A DNA stretch of 64,000 bases from NCBI RefSeq assembly GCF_014633365.1, contig NC_068341.1, forward strand, positions 372,001 through 436,000. The letters run 5' to 3'. Of this stretch, positions 25,188 through 35,600 are shown one piece after another; the stretch's first letter is position 1; every line of letters begins with the position of its first letter. The translations under genes were made by a program, and so were the position numbers. The notes under the pieces are model-generated. The model made no database searches. It was not told the DNA's origin and saw only the letters and a program-made list of their open reading frames with translations. Origin of the DNA: Diospyros lotus. Lineage: Eukaryota > Streptophyta > Magnoliopsida > Ericales > Ebenaceae.

Positions 25188-25585
25188 AAAGGAATTTGAG
25201 GAATATATTTTTGCAAATTAATATGTTTATTTACAGACAGATCATCCATGCTAACCTCTTGTAGGAGCTGAGCTTGTCGAGAAATCTCTTCGGCAGACGG
25301 AATATCCGAGCTCCCATTATCACTAGTATTACTCAAGGGATCCCTAATTTCTTCCTTGGGAGGCTCCATTCTTGCTGCAGAAGGAGGCGGAACCGGCACC
25401 GGGGGCTGAACTGGAGATTCCGATGGGGGGAAGGTAGACGTAGCGACGGATTTAGAGGAGGCGGCCGCGGAATACGAAGAGGTGGGGGCGGGAGGGGGAT
25501 GGTGGTCTTCGTCGTCAGGAGCAGGGGGAGGATCGGTGGACCAGAGTGAGCTGTTGAGCCAATCGGGGACTCGCTTCTTAACCAT
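7479..25585 (-). CDS. TBC-domain Rab GTPase-activating protein, TBC1D13-like
   Basis: Nine exons on the minus strand, all phase 0: 25585-25235, 24983-24903, 24767-24663, 12812-12663, 12143-12045, 11968-11840, 11547-11368, 9746-9630 and 7643-7479. They give 458 aa, close to the length I recall for plant TBC1D13-like proteins. Residues 1-117 are a Pro/Ser-rich, probably disordered head beginning [15 protein letters not shown]. The TBC domain follows ([20 protein letters not shown]). Both catalytic fingers are present: IDRDVKR with Arg243 (IxxDxxR) and YVQG with Gln283 (YxQ), so GAP activity is expected. The role is to stimulate GTP hydrolysis by a Rab in vesicle traffic; the substrate Rab is unknown. 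Intron 3 (12813-24662) is 11.85 kb and holds two retrotransposons. Exon sequences are intact, so the gene is probably functional if the long intron is spliced. Confidence 0.9.
8187..9145. repeat. foldback element with inverted arms inside TBC intron 8
   Basis: The arm around 8187-8266 (containing AACTTAATAGTGACACC) is matched in inverted orientation by about 9074-9145 (GGTGTCACTATTAAG). Agreement runs over 50-70 bp and takes in AGTCTAAAAATTAACTGA against TCAGTTAACTTTTAGATT. The interior carries repeated TGACATGTCATTTAAAT-like words and no ORF with recognisable domains. A separate motif of about 100 bp (AACTTTTGGACTAAA, GACCTAAAATAT, AAGGATGAACA, CCATAT.TTTTAAT) occurs three times in direct order, near 8270-8360, 9110-9235 and 9290-9415. 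This suggests a non-autonomous DNA transposon with duplicated or nested copies. I could not fix a target duplication. Confidence 0.55.
10407..11267. repeat. foldback (MITE-like) element in TBC intron 7
   Basis: The left end reads GTTGTTAAAATCCCGATTTT and the right end AAAATCCCGATTTTAACAAC, forming inverted termini. Inside them is a second inverted pair: TTTAGAGGATGCTTCCAACG near 10613 and its complement CGTTGGAAGCATCCTCTAAA near 10941-10960. A third pair, built on GGAACTTATGCAAT and ATTGCATAAGTTCC, lies further in. The whole of about 860 bp can therefore fold into one long imperfect hairpin. Many TACGATTTTACGATT words repeat near both ends. The flanks TCACACACATT and TCACACATATT may be a degraded target duplication. 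No coding capacity is seen. Confidence 0.6.
13185..13550 (-). repeat. 3' LTR of the minus-strand Reina-like element
   Basis: A 366-bp LTR beginning TGTCAGATCTGAA and ending GCATGTGACA on the plus strand. It shares most of its sequence with 18199-18546, but shows many substitutions and several small indels, so this insertion is clearly older than the CRM-like element next to it. It includes a poly-C run near 13490. Confidence 0.85.
18199..18546 (-). repeat. 5' LTR of the minus-strand Reina-like element
   Basis: A 348-bp LTR, TGTCAGATCTGAATTG to CCTATGACA on the plus strand. Just inside it, at about 18184-18196, the minus strand reads TTGGTATCAAAGT. This is a diverged primer-binding site for initiator-Met tRNA and confirms that transcription ran on the minus strand. 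Confidence 0.85.
18552..19164. repeat. spacer between two retrotransposons, with a local tandem duplication
   Basis: This is intron DNA with no ORF of note. At about 18692-18816 a unit of roughly 60 bp is repeated twice in tandem. Each copy starts TTTCATTTGAATTTATTGTT and ends at a GTGAC(T/C)TGCAAT word. The copies differ by an insertion and a few substitutions. Confidence 0.6.
19170..19589 (+). repeat. 5' LTR of the CRM-like element
   Basis: 420 bp, TGATGCGGTCACC to GCTGCGTCA. A TATA-like box (CTATAAATATGCC, about 19394-19406) probably drives transcription on the plus strand. Compared with the 3' LTR I count four substitutions (about 0.95%) and no indel. Confidence 0.95.
19592..19603 (+). 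other. primer-binding site for initiator-Met tRNA
   Basis: TGGTATCAGAGC lies two bases after the 5' LTR and is complementary to the 3' end of plant initiator methionine tRNA. This is the usual priming site of plant LTR retrotransposons. Confidence 0.9.
19622..24154 (+). pseudogene. Gag-Pol polyprotein of the CRM-like element, one premature stop
   Basis: One frame of 1,511 codons (including the end stop) is broken only by TAA at 20369-20371, late in the Gag capsid region. Domains in order: Gag capsid ([20 protein letters not shown], about 20070-20130); CCHC knuckle [14 protein letters not shown] (20705-20746); aspartic protease IIDSGS (about 20970); RT ([13 protein letters not shown] near 21840, catalytic box YFDD near 22035); RNase H ([21 protein letters not shown]); and integrase with an HHCC zinc site (about 23020-23160) and the D,D,E core ([19 protein letters not shown]). 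The frame ends 37 bp inside the 3' LTR. The stop looks like a single C-to-T change (CAA to TAA). The copy should not make full-length protein unless the stop is read through. Confidence 0.9.
24118..24537 (+). repeat. 3' LTR of the CRM-like element
   Basis: 420 bp, TGATGCAGTCACC to GCTGCGTCA, followed by the GTATC target duplication. Its first 37 bp are also the end of the Gag-Pol reading frame (terminal residues TNQDPAQS). Confidence 0.95.
25152..25186. repeat. (GA)n microsatellite in TBC intron 1
   Basis: An uninterrupted GA dinucleotide run of about 34 bp between TBC exons 1 and 2. Opposite the coding strand it reads as a CT tract. Confidence 0.9.
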
Positions 25586-26664
25586 CTCGATCTGCGCTTG
25601 TGTGAGAGAGTAATTGCGAGAAATTGTGGAGAGAGTGAAGAGGGATTATTAGGGTTTGCAGAGGTGGAGGTGGAGGTGGAGCTAGAAGCTGGAGCTCTCG
25701 GGCAAGGCAAGGCGAGACGAGACGAGACGAGACGAATTCAAGACTGGGCTTTGCCTGCCCTCGTGGAAGCATCATAAACAAGCAGCGCTACATGCGCGTT
25801 GGGTGCGGTTGTGTTGTTTGAACAACGAATGAGAGAAGGCCACGTTGCTACTCACTTGACGCAAAACGATTTGGAGCAGCTGTTTTTGCCACTAATAGCA
25901 ATTGCTTGCTTCTAATTGTGTTAGTTGTCATTTGTCCGTTTTCGTCTTCGTCTTTGCTTCCAATTTTGGATTTTTATTTTTCATGTAAAAATTAAATTAT
26001 TATTATTATGCCATATAAAATCATTCCAGAAATAAGGTCAAATTAAATTAAAAAAGATACAAATTAATGAGAATATATGTAGGTAACAAGTAGGTATTAA
26101 ATATATTATTATTTAGTCTTGTAAACATTTAAAAAGTCAGGGTATATATAATCATAAATATTGCACCAGTGGGGTGGGGTGGGGGGGGGGTTCATTGATT
26201 CAATCAAGCCCATGTCCCTATGTCCTCCTATCCCCTAGCCATTACCCTTATTATGCAGTTTCATGTGACAATGATGAGAACGTTATTTATTATTGGCCTA
26301 AGGGCAAACCCCAAAGCCAACACCCCCCCCCCCCCCCCCCCCCCCCACCTTGCAACAGCAAGGATATGGGCTCTCTCCCTCTCTCTCTTTCTGTGCTTAT
26401 GCTAAACCTTCTTCTATAACATCCAGCACACTGAATTGTTGCAAAAACCAAGAGAAGATTCTGAATATAATATAACAATTAACAAGTGGCATAAAGTCTG
26501 GGGGAAGATCTCGAGAGTGAAAGGCAAGGGAAGAAAGGGTATGATGTATGAGCAGCAGGGGAAAAAGGCCAAAGCCATATCTAGCTAGCTCCCAGCAAGT
26601 CAAACCAAAAGGCGAAGATACTGTCCAATTTCCACTCTATGCATTCTTTAACGCCAAGCAGAGA
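25586..26664. other. intergenic: upstream region of the TBC gene and 3' flank of the UBA/PUB gene
   Basis: The stretch from 25586 to about 25800 is probably the 5' UTR and core promoter of the minus-strand TBC gene. It is GA-rich, with tandem GAGAC words near 25715-25735. The rest is AT-rich, with a G run at 26181-26190 and a C run of about 20 at 26326-26346. The part near 26664 should be the 3' UTR of the UBA/PUB gene. No extra gene is seen. Confidence 0.5.
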
Positions 26665-29600
26665 TCACAGAACACCAAAGAAGGGATTGTTTATTGCATT
26701 ATTCAACTCGGTGCCAGCTGAGTTCAGCACTGCCCTATCAACTCTGTCCCTGGGTAGAAACAAGAACTCGCCTCCCTCCATTTTCTCAAACCCACACAGC
26801 TCGAGAAACTCGATGCCACCTTTTAGCGAACCAACTCTAGCCTGCATCAATTGCCCAAGAAAAAAATAAATAAATAAAGTTAACAAGCATGCACCACTTT
26901 AATTCTTTTTCTCTTTGTTTTGGGAGGTGGGGAACTGGTTATGTTACTCAGATTTTGGAACTCTTCAAGTCATATTATGCATCAAGAAAAACACAAATAA
27001 CTAGCAGATAGCTCACAGACCATTCAAGTTAGTTATCAGATATAGAAATTTTACTTGTTTTTGTTTCTAGAGAAAATTTTGCATCAAAAGGCAGAAAAGA
27101 TCATTTAATGACTATATATAAGGTAGGAAAAGTTAAAAAATGGCAATTTGCACTCAAGCACAAAAATAGGATAACGAGACTGGTTGCTTTCAAGCAATGA
27201 AGCAAAGTCTCTAAACCTTCAACAGTCACCTAATTTTTGTCTAGTTTAGATGCACACCACAAAACACAATAAGAATGCATTTATTACTACACGCCTGACA
27301 ACTTTTGACCCCAGACATCTATCCACCAAATCCAATATTCAACCAACATCATCCCCAGGACACCAAAAACGAGTAAAAGAAGTTCCACTTGTTGCAAACC
27401 ATTCGTAACAGAGGAGAAGATGATCCATATACTCCTGGCTCTTTTGCACATGACGCCCCAGCCTGAAACGATCCATCTTTGCATCCTTAGCTAACTAATA
27501 TTGAGGATGGATTCCATAAAAACAGTTGAAACAAAAAAGGCCATCCTGGAGAAGTCCTCAACTTCCCACAGACTTCCAAGTCCAAAGGAAAGTTAATTTC
27601 ACCTGTTACGTCAGGTATCATAGAAAAAGAAAAAACTCCCTGTGAGTGCCATACCCATTTGTGATCCCACCACTCGGTCAGAAGGAGCTTGTGAAGCCTG
27701 GCATAAAAAGCCATCAGAGTCAATTCCCAATCATGGAAATTGTCTTAAAAAGGGGGGGTTCCAGACAATACTATCCCTGAGAAAGAGAAGAACTCTCCCA
27801 TAGCTACTTCCCAATCCGCTGCGAAACAAAAGAAAAAAAAAATGCTGGGAACTACTTCACACAAATCTATTCAACTATCTACTAAGAAACTAATTGTTAT
27901 ACCATCACCTACAACCTTGAATCAACTTAATAGAAGTTTCTCCAAACATGCATGGTGTGATCAAGCCCCTCTACCAAGCACAATGATTGAGAAAAATATC
28001 CTCCCAAAGGCTCTCCTCTTCCCTGACTTAGATTCTATTGGCTTCAAGCGCCTATGAAAAAGATACAAGAAAACAGGCCAGTATAGATCCTTAGCATTCA
28101 ACTGTTGTGGAACATTCCGTGCACTCTTACTGGCCAAAGATGAACAGTCTGGCACCCTAGTAAGAGTGGAACCAATGATCTAAGGAGCCAATTAGAGAAG
28201 CTTTCCAAAAATCAGCCACCTCATCACAGGATTCAGTCAGTACCTCAATAGCACCTCTACACACCATTACAACCCAAACAACTTGAGACGAGGTCTCCAG
28301 AACCTCATAAGAGCTGCAGCATCCTGATAGGAATTGTCACAAACCACCCCAAGGCACCAAACCTCAGTCCACCAGTAAACTTGACATAAAATATACCATA
28401 TCCCAAACCTCCATTTGCAGCAAAGAAATTTTGTCCAAAACTCTCTGTCAAGCAGCTGAATGGACCATTAAACACCTTTCCCCTCACCAAGACACACAAA
28501 GGAAAAAATAATAATAAAAGAAAATAAAAAAATGTGGTAACAAAAGATCAAGGATTTCGGCTCAACTAGGAGAATCTTCCTCCATTTTTCATGATTGGAG
28601 TTTTCCAAGTGTAATATAAATAGAGCATCTTTCAAATCAGAAACTTTCACAAGACTCCCATTGATGTAACTCTCACCAATTATTTTGGGGTTAATATAAG
28701 AGGAACCCTTGATTTTGTCATAAAAGGTTCAGGAATATAGCCCACTAATCATGAAAAGAAGATACCACCAATGCTTACATAATTACACTATTTGACTATT
28801 CTAATTACCACATTGCTTGAATAATATATGTGATAGAAGTTCTCACCTGGAAGGTGGCATTATTGAGTCTAATTTTTCGGAATTTCTCCTCATTGGGATT
28901 TGTTGCAACATTCTTCACATAAGTTAGAAGAGTATTAAATGCAGTCTTCACCTTGGCCTCATCATCCTAGTACCACACAACAACAAATGAGAAGTTAGGA
29001 AACAAATGTATTGACTAAATCAAAGCAGTGTGAATTCAAGTAGCAGCTGGGTTGGCATCCTGATCCTTCATATTGCTCTCTAGCAACATAAAGGATGCAA
29101 TACTTTTAATTTTAAAAAGTAATATAAAGAGGTAATAAGTCAACATTGCACCTGGCAAGCACTTAACCCTGCCAAAAAAGAAAACAAAACAGAAGGCCAA
29201 AAAATCATTCACATGAATAGCAAAGTACATTTTCATGCAAGATGCAATTTACTAGTTTTTTCATGCAGACCGACCCCAAAGATTCTCAGTTAATGGCAAT
29301 ACAAATACAAGTTCAATGGCTTTTGCTGAAACCTGAACTTGTAAATGCCACTGTTCAATTGAATTTCTATTTTCACCATGGTAGCACCAGCGAACAGATC
29401 TCATCCCTCAATTCTCACTCATTTTGGGAATGACAGTTCTATTTTTATGCATAGGTAGGCTAGTTACCAATAAACCAACACAATGGAACTTGTCTCTGTT
29501 TACCCTCAGCCCCCTCTCCTACCCATTTCCATTTGGGGTTGGCACTTGAATCATTTTTTTCCCCTAGTTTTTTTTTTTTTCCTGGAAAACCACAGCCTTA

Positions 29601-32600
29601 GGGGCCTTGATATACCCTTAGGATTTTATTGCAGACTGAAGAAGTACAACATCCAAAAATATACTTCAGTTTGAATCCATTTGTTCAGAGCAAACAGTTG
29701 GCAGCAAAATTCACACTTGCTTGAATTCTGACGGTGCTGCAGTTGTGTGGAGTCTCAGAGCAAGGGACTTTTACAACACACTGCCCACACTTACTCTGCA
29801 AATGGAATATTGATTTAAAGGTTGAAGGCTAATGCTTGAGTATCAAGCGGGGGAAAAATATCAAACATAAAAGAAAAGGTCTAAGAAGCTCAAAATTTTT
29901 ATTGTGACTAACTAGTGCTTTGATTTGGATTATGATGCACTTTATAGTTTGTAAGTTACCTTAGCCTTTAGATTTCTTAGTTAGGAGGTGGTTAATTTTA
30001 AGCAGGATAGTCACCTACTGGTTCACCATACAAGTAACCTCCTTGACTTCTTATATGTTCAGCTGTAATCTCTCTTTTGCAGGAGTTTTCTTGGAAGAAT
30101 TGGAATTTCGGATTTTGTATTCTGTTGTAGTCTTGCTTCTCTTTCTTGTCGTCAATTTTTCTTTTCATTTAAGCAACCTATATCCACTCTCTTATCCTTA
30201 GAGAACAAACTAAATAACTCAAGAGTTATCAGCCATTACCTTGTGGTCCTGCTTGAGAGATCGAAGACACTCTCTCATTTGCTCTGCCTTTGTAGCAGGC
30301 CTGACTGGCAAAGCACTCTGAAATATTGATAAAAAGACGGGTTATAAGCACAAATCTGACTAGATGCTATTGACTATCACAAACATATTCTACAAATAGA
30401 TTCAGATGACTGTGGACCTTCTTCTCCTCCACAACAGGAGTAGAAGGTTTGGCAGCTGTGGGGTCTTCTGGTGGCAATCCAAGCTTCCTCCTCCTTTCTG
30501 CCTGTGAAACAAAAGTTTGTTTCAAAGATCATGACAAATAATCAACTAATGATTCTCAATGAGGGATATATTTTTTCCTTCTGGACTACTGGACTATTAC
30601 TATTTATTAGTTATCAACATTTTTGAGTCATATAAGCAATTATTAGTTCCTAGCAAGGGCAAAATCATTTCATCAACATTTTTGGACATAGCCAGCAAGG
30701 ACAGCTCCAAATTAACCATTTTGATCCCCACCCACTTTATCCGAACAATAGGAAGGCCAAATCATGCAACCTAACCAACAAAACAAAAATTCATTGCTAA
30801 GGATGCTATACAAATTTTCAGCTCTCTCCCCCACTCTCCCCCTCCTAACTTCAAAAGTGGCACAAAGAGAATTAAGCTGCTAACCCAGGGTCAACATCTC
30901 TCACCTAATTCCTCAGTAAAACTAGGAAACATGAAGACCAGCATAAAGGCTAATAAAGCAACTAGGAGTCACTTTACCTTAATTTTGAGGCATATCCTTG
31001 CTTTCCACCTTTTTTGGGGGGTGAGATAATATCCATAATCCACCTGTTCCAACTCATTGTTTTAATCCCCCCCCCCCCCCAGGGGGCCAAACTCACTGCT
31101 TTAACTAACAGCTAATTTCTGTCGTAATTTCTTTTTCTAATTACTGGTTATTGATAAAAATAGTAACAAATTGTCATTTGAAAACTTAAAAATCTTCCAA
31201 AATAAATCATCTTACATCTACAAAATTATCAGAAGACATCCATTCCAAATTTGATTAAAATAGTTGGCTCATTGTTGCAAATCGGTAGCTGTAATAATAC
31301 CGTTTTAGTCTCCACAACATAAGTCTTGGTTACCAAGAAAGATTTCAGAATCCCATACAAAGTTTCAGATGCATCAAATAAGTAATATTCATAAATGAAT
31401 TATTATGGCAACGCCACTTAGTGGAACAAAGGCTTGTGATTGTTGCTTTTGTTGTATGGTAACATGTTCAACTGAAAACAGAACTGTAGAAGAATGCTAG
31501 AAATTATCAGGACCTTATCTTCTTCCAACTTTTGTCGAATCTTTTCCCTGGCTCTTCTCTCTTCCTCTTTTTCAGCTTTCCGCAAGGCCAACAATCTGTT
31601 AGAGAGGAAGACATTGTTTAATGAAGCCACAGTAAGACAATACAACTGCATGTAGCAACCAATGGAGAAGAAACAAATTAATGAAGCCACACCGTTTTCT
31701 TTCATTCTCTTCTTCAATTCGCTTTGCTTCAAGAAGTTCCTTACCTACACGAATCCTCTCCTAAAGCAAATAAAGAATCCGTGTCACCAAAAATATTTAA
31801 GTGGAAATACATTGGCCAGAATCAAAAACAGAAATGTAGCATCATGAATCATGTCTAGTCATGCATTGACATATAAATTAATCAAGAAAGAGAATTTAAA
31901 CAAGAAAAATAATTTAAAATAAGAAGGTCTAATAGCCCTTTGATTTTGGAGCATTTATGTAAATATTGGATAGTTTCCATAACAGCTCCATAAAGTCCCA
32001 AAACATCCTTGTTTGAAGGTATGAGATAGAGGGTGTTGATAGGATCTAGATTCTCAAGAAAACTCCAAAACTTTAAAATGCATACTGGGGAAACAAGCTT
32101 CTATATTTATGATTTACACACTAACTGGTAAAGGCATTCAAATTGTATAAAAGATACATCTATGAAAAGACCAACGGCAGAAACTCCAATACAACCACCT
32201 TTTCAAGCACAACAAAGGGTGACTTATCTGGTACTTGAATCTACACATTCCAACCACAAAACCCTACTAATGAAATGTGACAAAAACTACAGCCATGTGG
32301 AAGCGAATTTCTTTAGGAGCAAGATTTACCTTGGCGGCAATGCCAACCAATTTGCAGGAAATATAAACTTAACATCTGTCACACATGGTGACAATGGCGC
32401 GACATCAGCCTATGCAGATCTGTTTTAGTAGTCTTTCCTTGCATGCTTTGCTGTTTTATTTTATTTACTTATGCAATTGTACTCGTTGGAATATGCTAGC
32501 TGTAAGAAGATAGGATATTTTAGAGGCAGGGTCCACGTGTAAAGGGGCCTGGAAAAAGACAAATGAGTTAGTTATTAGATGTGGGATCTGCTGTGGCAGC

Positions 32601-35600
32601 ACCCCATGCTAGGGGCTTAAATACCCTCTAGACCCAGCTTGTTGAGGATATGAAAAATCAGAAGAATCTATTCTTTTCTCAGCTACTCCTCTCTCTCTTT
32701 CTCTCAAATCTTTCTCTCTCATTTGCATGCATTCTCCTAAGATCCCTATTAACCTACTGATTCATACCGAATTAGTAGGCTGCACCCTTTGTCACTTCAA
32801 GATTTGTGACAAACTGGTATCAGAGCACTAGTCCTCGGCATTTTAGTAGAAGTCAGGATGGCAGATGGAACCTGCACGAGGAATTTTGAAACGCAGCTAT
32901 AGCAGGTTAGCTCCACAATGACCGAGCTCCAAAATAGGATGGGCCAGATGGAGGTGGGAGAAGCCCAAAATCGCGAGGTGATCCGGGCTATGGACAGCAG
33001 GATGGAAGGGGCCTTGGAAGGAATGGGACAGATTAGAAGGTATGGAGCAGAAGCTGAATGGATCAATGGCTAGACTGCGGGACGACATGCAACAATTTAT
33101 GTTAATGTTCACACGACAAAACCAGGTAAGAATGGCTGAAAACTTTCCCCCTAGAGATAAAAACGAGTCTATACTGCATAACGATGAGGGAAATAGGGGG
33201 CGGGCCAATGCCGACATAGAAGCTGACCCAGAAGAGACGTTGGAAGGGGTGGTTGACAATGATAGGAATGGCGTGCATAATGGGCAGCACCAGGAGTTCA
33301 CCATGCCCCGGATGGAGATTCCTATATTTGAAGGGGTCAACCCCCGGTGGTGGATAAGGAAATGTGAGAGGGTATTTGAATGGAACAATGTACTAATAAG
33401 ACAGCAAGTAACACTCGCTGCAGCCTACTTTAATGAGGTTGTTGATGCTTGGTTCCAGGGGTGTGTAAGTGTGCAGAATGAATTTACCTGGGAAGAGTTT
33501 GTGACCAAACTTTGTGAAAGGTTTGGGGAGAAGAATAGGGTGGACACCATTGAGGAATTTAACAAGCTAAGACAAACTGGGAGTGTAGAAGTGTACTTAA
33601 GAAGGTTTGAGGATTTGAGGTCCTATATGACTCAACAGAACCCACACCTTACTGAAGTTTATTTCGTATCGAGCTTTTTGAGTGGGCTTAGTGAGGACAT
33701 AAGGCCAATGGTTAATATGATTAGGCCCCAATCAGTGGCACAAGCAGCTAAGAGTGCAAGGTTGCAAGAAATGATTGGAAGCGCTTATGAGGAAGCAATG
33801 GCAACAACACAAGGGGTTATCGATGGGACCAGCCAATGGAGGGGGAAGGCTTGTGAGACGGGAAATCGGCAAGAGTGGAGGTAGCACAAAACCGGGAACA
33901 GGGCCCAATACAGTGCCTTATGGGGAGCAATTGAGAGAACAAAGAAGATTGGCTGGCCTTAGATGTGAAGATAAGTACCATTTTGGACATCAATGTCAAA
34001 GGCAGATTCTATTGCTTGAAGGGGAAGAAGAGGATGAAGCTGAATGTTCTAAAGAGGAAGTAGAAGAGAGTGGTGAATCAGAAGAGGAGAACAATGGAGA
34101 AATTTCATTGCATGCACTCAAGGGAGTGACCAACAACAAGATAATCAAGGTAGCGGGGAGTACGAAGAATCATGGTTTACTGATCCTAATTGATAGTGGA
34201 AGCACACATAGATTCCTTGATGAAGGGACAACTAAGAGGCTGAAATGTCCACTCCAAGGGACCCAACCCCTAAGTGTGACAGTCGCAAATGGCAGTAGGA
34301 TACTCAGCAAATCAATATGCCACAGGCACAAGTTCACCTGGAAGATGCAGCGAGAAAAATTTGAGGCTACTACAATTAGGAGGATGTGATGTGGTATTGG
34401 GGGTTGACTAGATGAAATGGGTAAACTCAATCAGTTTTGACTTTATTAGGATGGAGGTGTCATTCGACAAAGGAGGGAGGAGAATGACGTTGACAGGGGA
34501 GAGGGAAGCGAGAGCCTGCAAGATGATCTTAGGAAGGAAGCTGCACAAAATACTTAAGAACAAATGGGGTCAACTGTCCAACTGTTCTCACTGGTGGCGG
34601 TGGGGGAAGGCTCACTGATGGCAAAGGAGGAAGAGCTTGAAATAGGGCTGAGTGGGGAAGCACGCATGGCAATGACATCTCAGCCCCGGAAGCTTGACCA
34701 GGTACATACTAAGCACCTAATTGATGAACTGTTGGATAGCTACAAGGACTTATTTGCTGAACCCACAACCTTACCTCCAACCTGATCCTAGGATCATTCC
34801 GTAAACCTAAAGCCTAATACAGAGCCCATCAATATCGGGTCCTATAGGTACTCTCCAACCCAGAAAACCGAAATTGAAAAGATGGTTAAGGATATGTTAA
34901 ACCAATCCTTCACGAGACATAGCCAAAGCCCATTTGCCTCGCCAATCCTCCTAGCTAAAAAGAATGATGGATCTTGGCATTTTTGTGTTGACTACTGCAA
35001 ATTGAATTCCTTAACCAGTAGAGATAAATTCCCTATACCCTTAGTTGAGGACTTGATGGATGAATTACATGATGCCTATTTCTTTTCAAAACTTGACCTT
35101 AGGTCCGGCTACCATCAAAAGCTTGACCTTAGGTTCGGCTACCATCAAATCAAAATGAAGCCCGGAGATGTCCCTAAAACCGCTTTTAGGATACACCACG
35201 GTCATTTTGAATTTTTGGTGATGCCATTCGGGCTCACCAATGCCCTAGCAACATTTCAATCCCTCATGAACCAAATTTTTTAGCCTTACCTAAGGAAATT
35301 TGTCCTAGTATTCTTTGATGACATACTAGTATATAGTTCCACCTTGGACCAACATATATCTCATCTCAAAACCACCCTAGATGTCCTTAGAGCTAACCAA
35401 CTTTTCATTAAAAGGTCAAAGTGTGCATTTGGGCAGAATCAAGTGGAGTATTTGGGGCATTTAATTTTTGGGGTAGGAGTCAGCACCGACCCTAAAAAGT
35501 GGAAGCCATGCTGGCCTGGCCCAAACCCACAACCGTGAGGGCCTTGAGAGGGTTCCTGGGGCTAACAGGTTATTATAAGCGGTTTGTCAAAGGATACGAA

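Noticed and set aside
25274..25549. Plus-strand ORF rich in Arg and Gly
   Set aside because: Antisense of the Pro/Ser-rich first exon of the TBC gene.
26326..26346. Long poly-C run as a regulatory G-quadruplex
   Set aside because: A plain homopolymer, also seen at 13490, 31070 and 51145. More likely slippage or an assembly effect.
32897..33388. 163-residue minus-strand ORF
   Set aside because: Antisense shadow of the Gag region of the plus-strand element.
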